Part shown: positions 36,832 to 45,010 of the stretch, one piece after another
How positions within the stretch are numbered: the first letter of the stretch is position 1
How the letters are laid out: every line of letters begins with the position of its first letter
Assembly (NCBI RefSeq): GCF_001613805.1
Contig: NZ_LPVY01000003.1
Span: 452,969-516,968 of the forward strand
From: Thalassospira lucentensis
GTDB taxonomy: Bacteria; Pseudomonadota; Alphaproteobacteria; Rhodospirillales; Thalassospiraceae
Length of the DNA: 64,000 nucleotides
Reading direction: 5' to 3'
Notes under the pieces: generated by a model
Database searches by the model: none
The model's input: only the letters and a program-made list of their open reading frames with translations
What the model was told of the DNA's origin: nothing
Translations under genes and position numbers: made by a program

Positions 36832-37338
36832 ATGAATTCATTTGATGCCGACCGAGAACTGCGCGCTGCCACCACGGATCGCACGTTCCTTGTTGTGGTC
36901 GACGACAGTGACGAAATGACCAAGGCACTTCGATATGCCTGCCGCCGTGCACAGCATACCGGCGGACGCGTCGCATTGCTAAGCGTGATCCAGCCAGCCG
37001 AATTTCAGCACTGGATGGCTGTTGGCGATCTGATGCAGGAAGAAGCGCGCGAAGACGCCGAAAACCGTATCAACGAGCTTGCGGCCTATGTGCATGAACA
37101 AACCGGCTCCATGCCGCTTCTGTTCATCCGCGAGGGTCGCCTCAAGGACGAACTACTCAAGGTTCTGGACGAAGAAGAACAGATTTCCATTCTGGTTCTG
37201 GCAGCCGGCACCAACAGCGATGGCCCCGGCCCGCTGATCACGGCGCTGACCAATCGGGATGTGGTCGGTCAATTGCGCCTGCCATTGACCATCGTCCCCG
37301 CCGCCCTGTCAGAAGCCGATATCGACGCGCTTAGCTGA
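36832..37338 (+). CDS. Universal stress protein (UspA fold)
   Basis: From ATG 36832 (AGGA upstream) the protein has 168 residues; an in-frame start at 36763 looks non-coding. It starts with FLVVVDDSDEMTKALRYACR, the Usp first strand with its Asp, and ends with the region LTNRDVVGQLRLPLTIVPAA that follows the ATP-loop position. The classical GxxGx9GS ATP loop is replaced by AAGTNSDGPGPLITAL, so ATP binding is uncertain. It faces the polysaccharide synthase gene tail to tail with a 4-base gap. Confidence 0.85.
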   Translation: MNSFDADRELRAATTDRTFLVVVDDSDEMTKALRYACRRAQHTGGRVALLSVIQPAEFQHWMAVGDLMQEEAREDAENRINELAAYVHEQTGSMPLLFIREGRLKDELLKVLDEEEQISILVLAAGTNSDGPGPLITALTNRDVVGQLRLPLTIVPAALSEADIDALS

Positions 37339-37342
37339 TTAC

Positions 37343-39346
37343 CTAGCCCCGAACCGGACCACGACCGAATATGCGCCGGAATATCGCCCCCCACAGTTCT
37401 AGACTGTGGGCGGGTTTGGTCGCATTGTCGATCCCGCTGGTATAAAGCGCGCGTATCAAAGCATCGCGTTCTGCATCCTGCGGTTCAGGTTCGAAATCCA
37501 GTGTAAAGACATGCACTCCGTCATCGCGTTCGAACGAACGCGCCAGAATTCCGGTCAAGGGCGGTAAATCTTCTGCATGCAGTTCAATTTTCCGGTTCTT
37601 GCCAAAGGCGGCAGCCTTGGCATCAGGCAACCGGGTTTCAAGACGGACCCCGCCAAGCGACATGTCTGTAATCATGACATCAAGCGGTTCCGGATGTTCA
37701 TCTGCCTTGATCTTTGCCGTCAGGCTGACCGGAAAACGTTCCTGTTGCCGTTGCACCGGGCTTTCAAAGCAGATCAGCAATGCCACAAGCAGTGTCAACG
37801 CGTTGATTGATGCCCACAAACCACCAACGAGAAGGAAATTGGCATTGTCGATGATCCGGATGTCGGTATCGATATTGAAAAAAAACCCGCCGACCGTCAG
37901 CAGAAACAGGACACCAAGAATGATCGCCTCGGTGAATGAACTTCCTGCTCCCGATTGCGATCCCTTTGGTGTCACCTTAAAGGGACGCCCAAATGGCCGA
38001 ATCAGGGATGACACAACAATCGGGAATAACCGAAGTGACACCAGCACCGCTGGCCCCTCGTTAACGACGGGATAGGCCTGTCTGCCATTGTGCCACATCG
38101 CTGTTCCCCATCCGCCGATCAGAACAGGTAACTGCCAATAGAATATTTCCCAGCTCCGCGCATTTTCGAGCGGTTGCAGCCCGAACCAGAAGTAAAAAAT
38201 CGGGATCATGATCACAAGCAATCGGGCCGGAATGTGAAACACCCAATAGATCGGAAACAGCAGTATACGTTGCCAAACCGAAAGCCCCGGTCCTAATGGC
38301 CCGGCCTTGAGAAACAGGGTCTGTATTCCGCCCTGACACCAGCGTTCCCTCTGGGTATGGAATGCCAAAAGACTTTCGGCAGCCAGACCGATTGACAGCT
38401 TTTCATTTAAATATCGGGTTCGATACCCTTTGCGCAGCATTTCAAGCGAAGTCAGGATGTCTTCGGTAATGGATGCGGTCGGCACCCCGCCAATCTCGTC
38501 AAGCGCCTTGCGGCGCATCACCATGCAGGACCCGCAACAGAACATTGAGTCCCACGCATCAAGCGATGGCGCTATGTGATCGAAAAACAGTCGTTGTTCA
38601 TCAGGCCAGCGATCTGCAATCCAAAGATTGCGCTGCATCGGATCCTTGTTGAAGAAATGCTGCGGCGTCTGAACAATGCCAATGTCGGACTCTTCAAAAA
38701 ATCCGACAACACGTTTCAGGAAATTGCGATATGGAACAAAATCGGCATCAAAAATGCACACCAGATCACCGTTAGACTGCGACAGGCCATTATTGACATT
38801 TCCTGCCTTGGCGTGAGTGCCGTCCTTGCGAATGATGTAATTCGCACCTTTCTTCTCGCAAAACTCCCGCAGCCAGTCGCGTTTGCCATCATCAAGCACC
38901 CAGACCTTCAGTTTCGGATAATCCAGCGCCAGCGCCCCGACGATACTGCGTTCAAGCACATCAAGCGGTTCGTTATAAGACGGAATGAAAACATCGACGA
39001 TCGGCCATGCCTCGACCGGGCGTGCCTGCAATCGTTGCAGGGCAGCATCTGCCTCGGCACTACGATTGACGATCTTGCAATGGATCAGCGACTGGCGGAG
39101 CATATCGCACAGAAAAACGATCTCAATTGCGAACAGAAAAACAATCCACCAGCCTTGCGCGGTTGACAGGTCCGCAGGAAGAACGGTTTCCGTAATACGC
39201 CAAGGCAGATAACGGGCGATAAGCGCAATCAGAAAGATCACCACCAGCCAGCGTGCCCATAACCTGTCACGCGGCAGAATTGGCGACACAAGCATCATGA
39301 CACCAATAATCAGTGCCAAAGGGGCAAACTGCACCCAAAGGTTCAT
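37343..39346 (-). CDS. Cellulose-synthase-like GT2 with C-terminal PilZ domain
   Basis: 667 residues. N-terminal helices (about 1-55) lead to a GT2 domain with the processive-synthase motifs VWVLDDGKRD, CIFDADFVP, TEDILTSLEM and QRERW. More membrane helices follow (about 360-520). Then comes a PilZ domain, with RQQER at 533-537 and DMSLGG from 561, matching the RxxxR and D/NxSxxG cyclic-di-GMP contacts. The enzyme should polymerise and export a polysaccharide when cyclic di-GMP is high. It overlaps the HlyD-like gene by one base. Size and pairing recall the BgsA/BgsB mixed-linkage beta-glucan system of Sinorhizobium rather than a bcs cellulose operon, since no bcsB, C or Z is near. The product is inferred only by analogy. 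Confidence 0.88.
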   Translation of the reverse strand: MNLWVQFAPLALIIGVMMLVSPILPRDRLWARWLVVIFLIALIARYLPWRITETVLPADLSTAQGWWIVFLFAIEIVFLCDMLRQSLIHCKIVNRSAEADAALQRLQARPVEAWPIVDVFIPSYNEPLDVLERSIVGALALDYPKLKVWVLDDGKRDWLREFCEKKGANYIIRKDGTHAKAGNVNNGLSQSNGDLVCIFDADFVPYRNFLKRVVGFFEESDIGIVQTPQHFFNKDPMQRNLWIADRWPDEQRLFFDHIAPSLDAWDSMFCCGSCMVMRRKALDEIGGVPTASITEDILTSLEMLRKGYRTRYLNEKLSIGLAAESLLAFHTQRERWCQGGIQTLFLKAGPLGPGLSVWQRILLFPIYWVFHIPARLLVIMIPIFYFWFGLQPLENARSWEIFYWQLPVLIGGWGTAMWHNGRQAYPVVNEGPAVLVSLRLFPIVVSSLIRPFGRPFKVTPKGSQSGAGSSFTEAIILGVLFLLTVGGFFFNIDTDIRIIDNANFLLVGGLWASINALTLLVALLICFESPVQRQQERFPVSLTAKIKADEHPEPLDVMITDMSLGGVRLETRLPDAKAAAFGKNRKIELHAEDLPPLTGILARSFERDDGVHVFTLDFEPEPQDAERDALIRALYTSGIDNATKPAHSLELWGAIFRRIFGRGPVRG

Positions 39347-40569
39347 CAGCTTTCCTCACTGCTGGTGAACCAGCCGTCAAAACGCCCCGGTATCTGCACT
39401 TCGGCGCGGCGCCCCACATTGCAAAATGTTTGCGGGCTGCTGGCAAAGTCGGCTTCCGGCACCTCGACCACCAGAAGAACCTCGTCCTTTTTCAAAAGCG
39501 GCGGGATAGCCGCATATTCAAGCTCCGGTGTTACGGCACGGGTACCGCGAATACCAACCACAACTCCGCGATAGATTTCCGACGAACCCTGAAGTCTTAC
39601 GCTCACATCGCTTCCGGGCAGCAACGTATCGGACATGCCTTCATCGACCGGAACTTCAATATGAATTGCCGAACAATCCAGAAGCTTTGCCAGATCGTTA
39701 TTCTTTGTCACCGTTGATAGCTCGGATGCCATTCGACGCCAGACAAGGCCATCAATCGGGCTGCGGACCTGCATCGACTCACGTCGGCCCGCCCGCATGG
39801 TCTCCTCGCGAAACTGCCGGTCAATCGCGCCCATGCGCCCCCGGGTTTCTGCCAACTGCACGTTCAGATCGGCAATTGCAAGAACCACTTCATCAAGACG
39901 TTGCTGTGAATAGGGAACATCATTTTGACCATCACCGACAAAAATGCCCTTACCGACCGCCTCGCCCTCCTCGCGGAATCGCTCGGCATCGGCTTTGGCG
40001 CGTTCAACTTCCTGCTGGGCTTGTTCCAGAAGTGACTCTGCTTCGTCAACCCGGACACGGGCAACATGACCATCCCCAAACAGGGTGCGTTGCCGTGCCA
40101 ATGTCAATTCACGTTCCTTGACGACCGATTGCCAGCTTTTGCGACGGGCCTCGGCCTCCAGAAGACGAAAACGCAGGTTAAGCTGCGACCCCGAAATCAT
40201 GTCTTTGACACGGGTGGTAAGTTCGGCTTTCAGGGCATCCAGCGCATTAAGCTTTTCAAGCAAGGCCGTTTCACGCGAACGCAGCAACTGGTTTTCACCG
40301 TCAAGCTGGGCAAGCAACGCCTGTGGTTCGGTATCATCAGTAATACGCGTTACAACCTGGCCCGCTTTTATCGGCTCGCCAATATCTGGAATGGCGCGCA
40401 CAAGTTGACCGCTGATCGGTGCCTGGATGGTCACAAGCTTGGCGTTAACAACGCCGTTCGGCCGAATATCGGCAACAGTCAGAGGCGCTAGCTGCCAAAT
40501 CGCAACAACAATAATTACGGCGGCAACAGCCAGTCTTACCGTCTGGCCGCGCGTCAAACCGAACTTCAT
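39346..40569 (-). CDS. HlyD-like membrane fusion protein paired with the polysaccharide synthase
   Basis: From ATG 40569, with GGAG seven bases upstream, the protein has 407 residues; ATGs at 40587 and 40611 are in frame but less well placed. It has one N-terminal helix (RLAVAAVIIVVAIWQLA), then a lipoyl-like half (VVNAKLVTIQAPISGQLVRA), a long coiled-coil hairpin and the returning half with VRSPIDGLVWR. This is a periplasmic adaptor. It has no ABC partner, and its stop overlaps the synthase start by one base, so it most likely guides polysaccharide through the periplasm, as proposed for BgsB- or Alg44-type proteins. Confidence 0.87.
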   Translation of the reverse strand: MKFGLTRGQTVRLAVAAVIIVVAIWQLAPLTVADIRPNGVVNAKLVTIQAPISGQLVRAIPDIGEPIKAGQVVTRITDDTEPQALLAQLDGENQLLRSRETALLEKLNALDALKAELTTRVKDMISGSQLNLRFRLLEAEARRKSWQSVVKERELTLARQRTLFGDGHVARVRVDEAESLLEQAQQEVERAKADAERFREEGEAVGKGIFVGDGQNDVPYSQQRLDEVVLAIADLNVQLAETRGRMGAIDRQFREETMRAGRRESMQVRSPIDGLVWRRMASELSTVTKNNDLAKLLDCSAIHIEVPVDEGMSDTLLPGSDVSVRLQGSSEIYRGVVVGIRGTRAVTPELEYAAIPPLLKKDEVLLVVEVPEADFASSPQTFCNVGRRAEVQIPGRFDGWFTSSEES

Positions 40570-40701
40570 ACTGTCTCTCCGATCCATGGGGAATGATGCA
40601 ATGCGCAACACTTATAGATTGAGAATGCTATACGAAGTTTTCAAGGCTATGGATTGAAAAACAAGGAACTTTTGGCAAATTCATATCGCAAAAGGCGAAT
40701 A

Positions 40702-43128
40702 TTAAGCCGTGCGATCTTCAAGGAAGTTCATGTAAGAATCAAAGGAAGACCGCTGCCCGAACAGGACGTGAGCGCGGTTGCGGATGGCCTGTGAAACGAC
40801 CGAACGCCGTCGTTTATCCATCGCCAGCGTCAGCGCGGTTTCAACATAGTCGGCTGAATGATAGGCAACACAATCAAACACCGATATCTGGCGATAACAG
40901 GTATGGCTACGCCGCGATCGCGCCCCCTTGCCCGGCAGGGTCACAAGCGGCACACCAAGGCCAAGACAATCAAATGCCAGCATCGCATCGTTCCATGCCG
41001 GGCTTTCAAGAACGACATCCACCGCACAAAGCAGGGAATGAAGATCGGCACGGCTATGAACAGAAACAAACCGCATGCGTCCGGCCACATCGGCATAATT
41101 GACCGCAAAACGCCGCCCCCATGCCGCGTCCCAGCTATCGCGCTCGGGTGCGATCAACAGAAGTTCAGCAGTTTCATCAAGACGCAGAATTTCGGCAATC
41201 AGCGGATCAAAATCAGCCGTCAGAACATCAAGCGGCTGCGGACAAAGATACGTATTCCGGTCCTGATCAATGCGCCAGCGGCGCTGTAGATCACCCGGCG
41301 ACAGCTTAATTTCATCTGGCCTTGTTGCATTGACAAACAATCCGGGCAGACGGATCAATTCCTCGCTAAAGCGGGTTTCACCGCCCGCCGTTTCCCAATC
41401 CTCGGCAATCAGGTGGCAATCAATGTTTGAAAGGCCCGTCGTCGCGGCAATTCCGCCACCGGCAATCTGCAACGGTGCCAGCCGCCAGCTTGCCAGCAAC
41501 ATGGTATATGCATCGGCCTGCGGATCGACATAATGCAAGACGTCAAGGTCAAGGCCCGCAATCACCCGGGCCGAATGCAACGGATCAAGCGGCAATGGCA
41601 CCACCAGATCGGCCTCCGCATCTATGCGCGCGGTTATGTCATCCTCACCCAATGGCGGACGGATCACCGTGATATCAAACCGGTCGCGGTCAATCGCACG
41701 GACCAGCCCCGCAATCCATCGCCCAATACCGTTATCGCGCATATTGGCCGATACAACGCCAAGGCGGACCTTGCCGCCCTTTGGTCGGGCCCGCGCCGCG
41801 ACATGGGGCACGTCATAACCAGAAACCAGCCGCTCCCAATAATGACCAACCGCGCGCAATTGCGCATCGCCTTCGGGGCGAAGCGCCGCACGCCATACCG
41901 GCGGGAACCGTGTCAGGGTGATCGGATCAATCAGATCGCTTTGGCCAAGATCAAGGTCGAGATCGTCATCATCCAGCGTATCGTCGAGAAGATCGCGAAC
42001 AACTTCGTCATTCTGTGCCGCCAGATCGGCAGGAACCGGGGCGAAAAGCAGCCGGCGGGCTGTTCTGAACAGCGCCGTGTTGTCCCCCATGGCAATCTTG
42101 CGATCTATTGCGTTTTGCAGAACCGATTGGGCGGATGCCGCATCGCCTTCTTCTGCCAGCTCGACAGCCAGCCGGAAGACGGCATCATCACCACCTCCCG
42201 CACCAATCGCGGCACCAAACCGTTCCACGGCTTCGCTATGGCGCCCGGCAAGGCTTAATGCCTCGCCCATCATCAAAAGAAGTTCGGGGTCTTCTGGATT
42301 TGCGCGCAAAAGTGCTTCCAACGCGCCAATGGCCTCGGTCCCCTGCCCGGTCCGCAAATACAGCAGGGCCAACGTGCGCCGCGCCCCCGCATCCTGTGGA
42401 TCAAGTGCCAGAACCTGGCGCAGGCAATGCAGCGCCCCGGCGAACTGGCCCAGTCGGAAAAGCGCATCGCCATAGGCCGTCAGGGCACGCTGATGCCCGG
42501 GTTGCAGTTCAAGGGCACGCAAAAGCGGCTCGGATGCAGAAACCGTCCGTCCCTGATCCAGCCTGATCTGCCCCATCAAAACCAGCGCATTGACGATATC
42601 GTCACGCAGCTTAAGTGCGGTTGTGCAGGATGCCTCTGCGCCTGCGATATCACCCATGGCATATTGGCAGGCACCAAGATTGGCATGAATTTCGGCAACA
42701 TCGGGTGCCAGTCGAAGAGCCAGCATGTAGTTTTCATGCGCCAGTTCAAGTTCATCAAGCTGGCGATAGGTATTGGCGATATTGCAATAAAGCGCCGGGG
42801 AATCCGGGCATAGGCGAATCGCGCGCTTGAAGGCACCGACGGCCTCGCGCAGCTTGCCGACCGCTTTCAGGGCCTGCGCATGGTCATGCTGGATTTCGGC
42901 GTTATTGGCGTCGGCTATTGCAGCGCGGCCCATACGTTCGGCTGCGATATCACCATTACCCTGTTTCATGGCAACCAGACCGGCCAGATGCATGGCTTCT
43001 GCCGCCTGCGGATAGGCAAGCGTCATCTTGCGGCAGGCGCTTTCAGCCTCCGCCAGTTGACCCGTTTCAAACAGGTCGATTGCAAACCGGAACATCTCGC
43101 CAAGTTCAGACAAGGATCGTATCGCCAC
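40702..43128 (-). CDS. TPR protein with O-GlcNAc-transferase-like (GT41/SPINDLY) C-terminal domain
   Basis: 808 residues if it starts at GTG 43128; an ATG at 43095 is an alternative. The first half is about ten TPR units, for example AVGAFKRAIRLCPDSPALYC and AHENYMLALRLAPDVAEIHA. The second half resembles SPINDLY/OGT glycosyltransferases, with RLGVVSANMRDNGIGRWIAG near the middle and a late GVPLVTLPGKGARSRRSHT region like the donor-binding block. Bacterial relatives glycosylate flagellins, adhesins or other surface proteins. It lies 132 bases upstream of the HlyD-like/GT2 pair on the same strand and may share their transcript. Confidence 0.82.
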   Translation of the reverse strand: MAIRSLSELGEMFRFAIDLFETGQLAEAESACRKMTLAYPQAAEAMHLAGLVAMKQGNGDIAAERMGRAAIADANNAEIQHDHAQALKAVGKLREAVGAFKRAIRLCPDSPALYCNIANTYRQLDELELAHENYMLALRLAPDVAEIHANLGACQYAMGDIAGAEASCTTALKLRDDIVNALVLMGQIRLDQGRTVSASEPLLRALELQPGHQRALTAYGDALFRLGQFAGALHCLRQVLALDPQDAGARRTLALLYLRTGQGTEAIGALEALLRANPEDPELLLMMGEALSLAGRHSEAVERFGAAIGAGGGDDAVFRLAVELAEEGDAASAQSVLQNAIDRKIAMGDNTALFRTARRLLFAPVPADLAAQNDEVVRDLLDDTLDDDDLDLDLGQSDLIDPITLTRFPPVWRAALRPEGDAQLRAVGHYWERLVSGYDVPHVAARARPKGGKVRLGVVSANMRDNGIGRWIAGLVRAIDRDRFDITVIRPPLGEDDITARIDAEADLVVPLPLDPLHSARVIAGLDLDVLHYVDPQADAYTMLLASWRLAPLQIAGGGIAATTGLSNIDCHLIAEDWETAGGETRFSEELIRLPGLFVNATRPDEIKLSPGDLQRRWRIDQDRNTYLCPQPLDVLTADFDPLIAEILRLDETAELLLIAPERDSWDAAWGRRFAVNYADVAGRMRFVSVHSRADLHSLLCAVDVVLESPAWNDAMLAFDCLGLGVPLVTLPGKGARSRRSHTCYRQISVFDCVAYHSADYVETALTLAMDKRRRSVVSQAIRNRAHVLFGQRSSFDSYMNFLEDRTA

Positions 43129-43229
43129 CCGAGAGTTTGTTTAATCGGTCACCATAGTGACCAAGCGTTAACAAACCACGTCTTTGCCACAAAATATGGG
43201 TCGTGACTATGGCAAGGACGCACAAAAAA

Positions 43230-43255
43230 CCACCCGGCCTGACAAGACCGGGTGG
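43230..43255 (-). terminator. Terminator after the saccharopine dehydrogenase gene
   Basis: CCACCCGG (43230-43237) pairs with CCGGGTGG (43248-43255). Read on the minus strand it is followed by six T. It lies about 45 bases past the stop. Confidence 0.85.
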
Positions 43256-43300
43256 CAAAGTTCATCACCATGCCAAAAAGCATGATGCGGGAGTTATAAA

Positions 43301-44383
43301 TCAGCCCTCGTGGCTGAAGTAACGGCCGAAACGGTTGGCAAGAAAATCATCAAGTGCGACCTGCTCCTGCCGGATATATCCCTTGCCCGCAAGCGTGCCG
43401 GTCAGAACCATATCCATGACGGCACAAAGCCCCGCCGATGTCGTAATCTGGATCGCAGACCAGTTCCTGCCACCGATGGCCGTGCCATGAACCTTGCGGA
43501 TGAAGTTTTCCTCGCATAGCTCGCCGTCGCGGGTGCCGATGGTATCGGCAAAGATCACAATCACGTCCTGGCTTGTGATCGGCAGTGACTTTTCAAAGAT
43601 TTCCTTCATCAGATCGGGACGTTTGCCAAGCCCAAGGTCTTCGATCAGGATTTTCAGGATTTCCTGATGCCCCGGGTAACGCACCGTCTTGTAATCAAGG
43701 TTCTCGACCTTGCCTTCCAGCATGTCACAAAGCGCACCGACCCCGCCCGAGGTATTGAAAGCCTCGTATTCCGTGCCATCAATCGTGAAACGTTCATACC
43801 CTTCAAGCGGCAGAACTTCTATTCGCTTGCCTTTGTGGATGGCTTCGCACGGGTTCAGATATTCGTTGATCAAACCATCTGTCGACCATGTCAGGTTATA
43901 TTTCAAACGGTTGGTCGGATTTTGCGGCAGGGCACCAACCCGAAGACGCAGGTTCTGAACACTATCAAACCGCTTGAACAGATCATGGGCTGCAATCGAA
44001 ATAAAACCCGGTGCCAGACCACATTGCGGCACAAACGCCCCATCGGCATCCTTGGCAATATCGCGGATCGCACGGGTGGTTTCGACATCCTCGGTGACGT
44101 CGAAATAGGATGCACCGACCGCCCGCGCCACACGCGCAATCGCAACATTAAGGTAAAACGGACAGGTCGACAGGATGGCATCATGGCCTTTGGCAACTTC
44201 CGTCAATGCGACCTCGTCGGTGACATCGACCTTTACCAGCGTTGCCGCGTCATCCTTGGCACAAATTTCAAGCATATGCCCGTTGGAATCCGCCAGCGTC
44301 ACCGCATAAGCGCCACTTTCATTCAACATGACTGCGGCAATGCGACCGATTTTACCCGCCCCAAGGATCAGAACTTTTTTCAT
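43301..44383 (-). CDS. Saccharopine dehydrogenase family protein
   Basis: From ATG 44383 (GGGAG ten bases upstream) the protein has 360 residues; the longer in-frame start at 44419 adds twelve. It has an N-terminal Rossmann nucleotide site (VLILGAGKIGRIAAVML), the conserved mid-region APGFISIAAHDLFKRF, and a C-terminal saccharopine-dehydrogenase domain. Relatives act in the saccharopine route of lysine breakdown or as carboxynorspermidine dehydrogenase. The divergent Lrp/AsnC regulator supports amino-acid catabolism. No lysine-ketoglutarate reductase gene is adjacent, so the substrate is not settled. Confidence 0.85.
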   Translation of the reverse strand: MKKVLILGAGKIGRIAAVMLNESGAYAVTLADSNGHMLEICAKDDAATLVKVDVTDEVALTEVAKGHDAILSTCPFYLNVAIARVARAVGASYFDVTEDVETTRAIRDIAKDADGAFVPQCGLAPGFISIAAHDLFKRFDSVQNLRLRVGALPQNPTNRLKYNLTWSTDGLINEYLNPCEAIHKGKRIEVLPLEGYERFTIDGTEYEAFNTSGGVGALCDMLEGKVENLDYKTVRYPGHQEILKILIEDLGLGKRPDLMKEIFEKSLPITSQDVIVIFADTIGTRDGELCEENFIRKVHGTAIGGRNWSAIQITTSAGLCAVMDMVLTGTLAGKGYIRQEQVALDDFLANRFGRYFSHEG

Positions 44384-44451
44384 TTCAGCAAACTCCCATT
44401 TTGACGTCTGAGACCGCATGTGATGCGTTGCCCCGCCTGATTACGGCCCTG

Positions 44452-44461
44452 ATAACGTTAT
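44452..44461. promoter_or_regulatory. 10-bp palindrome ATAACGTTAT, candidate Lrp-type site
   Basis: A perfect palindrome in the gap between the divergent saccharopine dehydrogenase and Lrp genes. Lrp/AsnC proteins typically bind such AT-centred palindromes. Confidence 0.35.
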
Positions 44462-44560
44462 TGTTATGCTGCCTTGATGGTCTTCCGCTGGACTGCCGGT
44501 TACAACCCGGCGATACTGTCATTTCCAATGATTTAACCGTTAAAATGACGGGCAATTCCG

Positions 44561-44998
44561 ATGAAACGTAACCTTGATGAAATTGACCGCCGCCTGATCG
44601 CCCGGTTACAGCAAAATGCCCGGACCCCGATCGCGGCACTCGCCCGTGATGTCGATCTGTCGCGCAGTGCCGTTCAGGAACGCCTCGAACGACTTGAAAA
44701 GTCAAAAATCATAACGGGATACACCGTGCAACTTGGCGAGGAAGCCAGATCACTTCTGCTTGCCGAAGTCATGATACAGGTCGAACAGAAACAATCCGCC
44801 GGGGTTGTTGGTGCGCTTCAGAGAATCACCCACTGCATTCGCTGCCTTGCGATTTCTGGAGAATATGACCTGATCGCGGAAATAGCTGCCGATACGTCCG
44901 AGGAACTTGATACCGTTCTCGATCAAATCGGTGCCCTGCCCGGAATTAAACGCACAGCAAGCTCAATCATCCTTTCCACAAAATTTGATAGACGATAG
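44561..44998 (+). CDS. Lrp/AsnC-family transcriptional regulator
   Basis: 145 residues. The N-terminal helix-turn-helix is typical (NLDEIDRRLIARLQQNARTP, then LARDVDLSRSAVQERLERLE). The C-terminal RAM ligand domain runs from about residue 65 (LLLAEVMIQVEQ) and contains CIRCLAISGEYDLIAEIA. Such proteins form octamers and respond to amino acids. It is divergent from the saccharopine dehydrogenase gene, its probable target. The first cyclase gene begins shortly after its stop. Confidence 0.9.
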   Translation: MKRNLDEIDRRLIARLQQNARTPIAALARDVDLSRSAVQERLERLEKSKIITGYTVQLGEEARSLLLAEVMIQVEQKQSAGVVGALQRITHCIRCLAISGEYDLIAEIAADTSEELDTVLDQIGALPGIKRTASSIILSTKFDRR

Positions 44999-45010
44999 AC
45001 TGCCTTCGGG

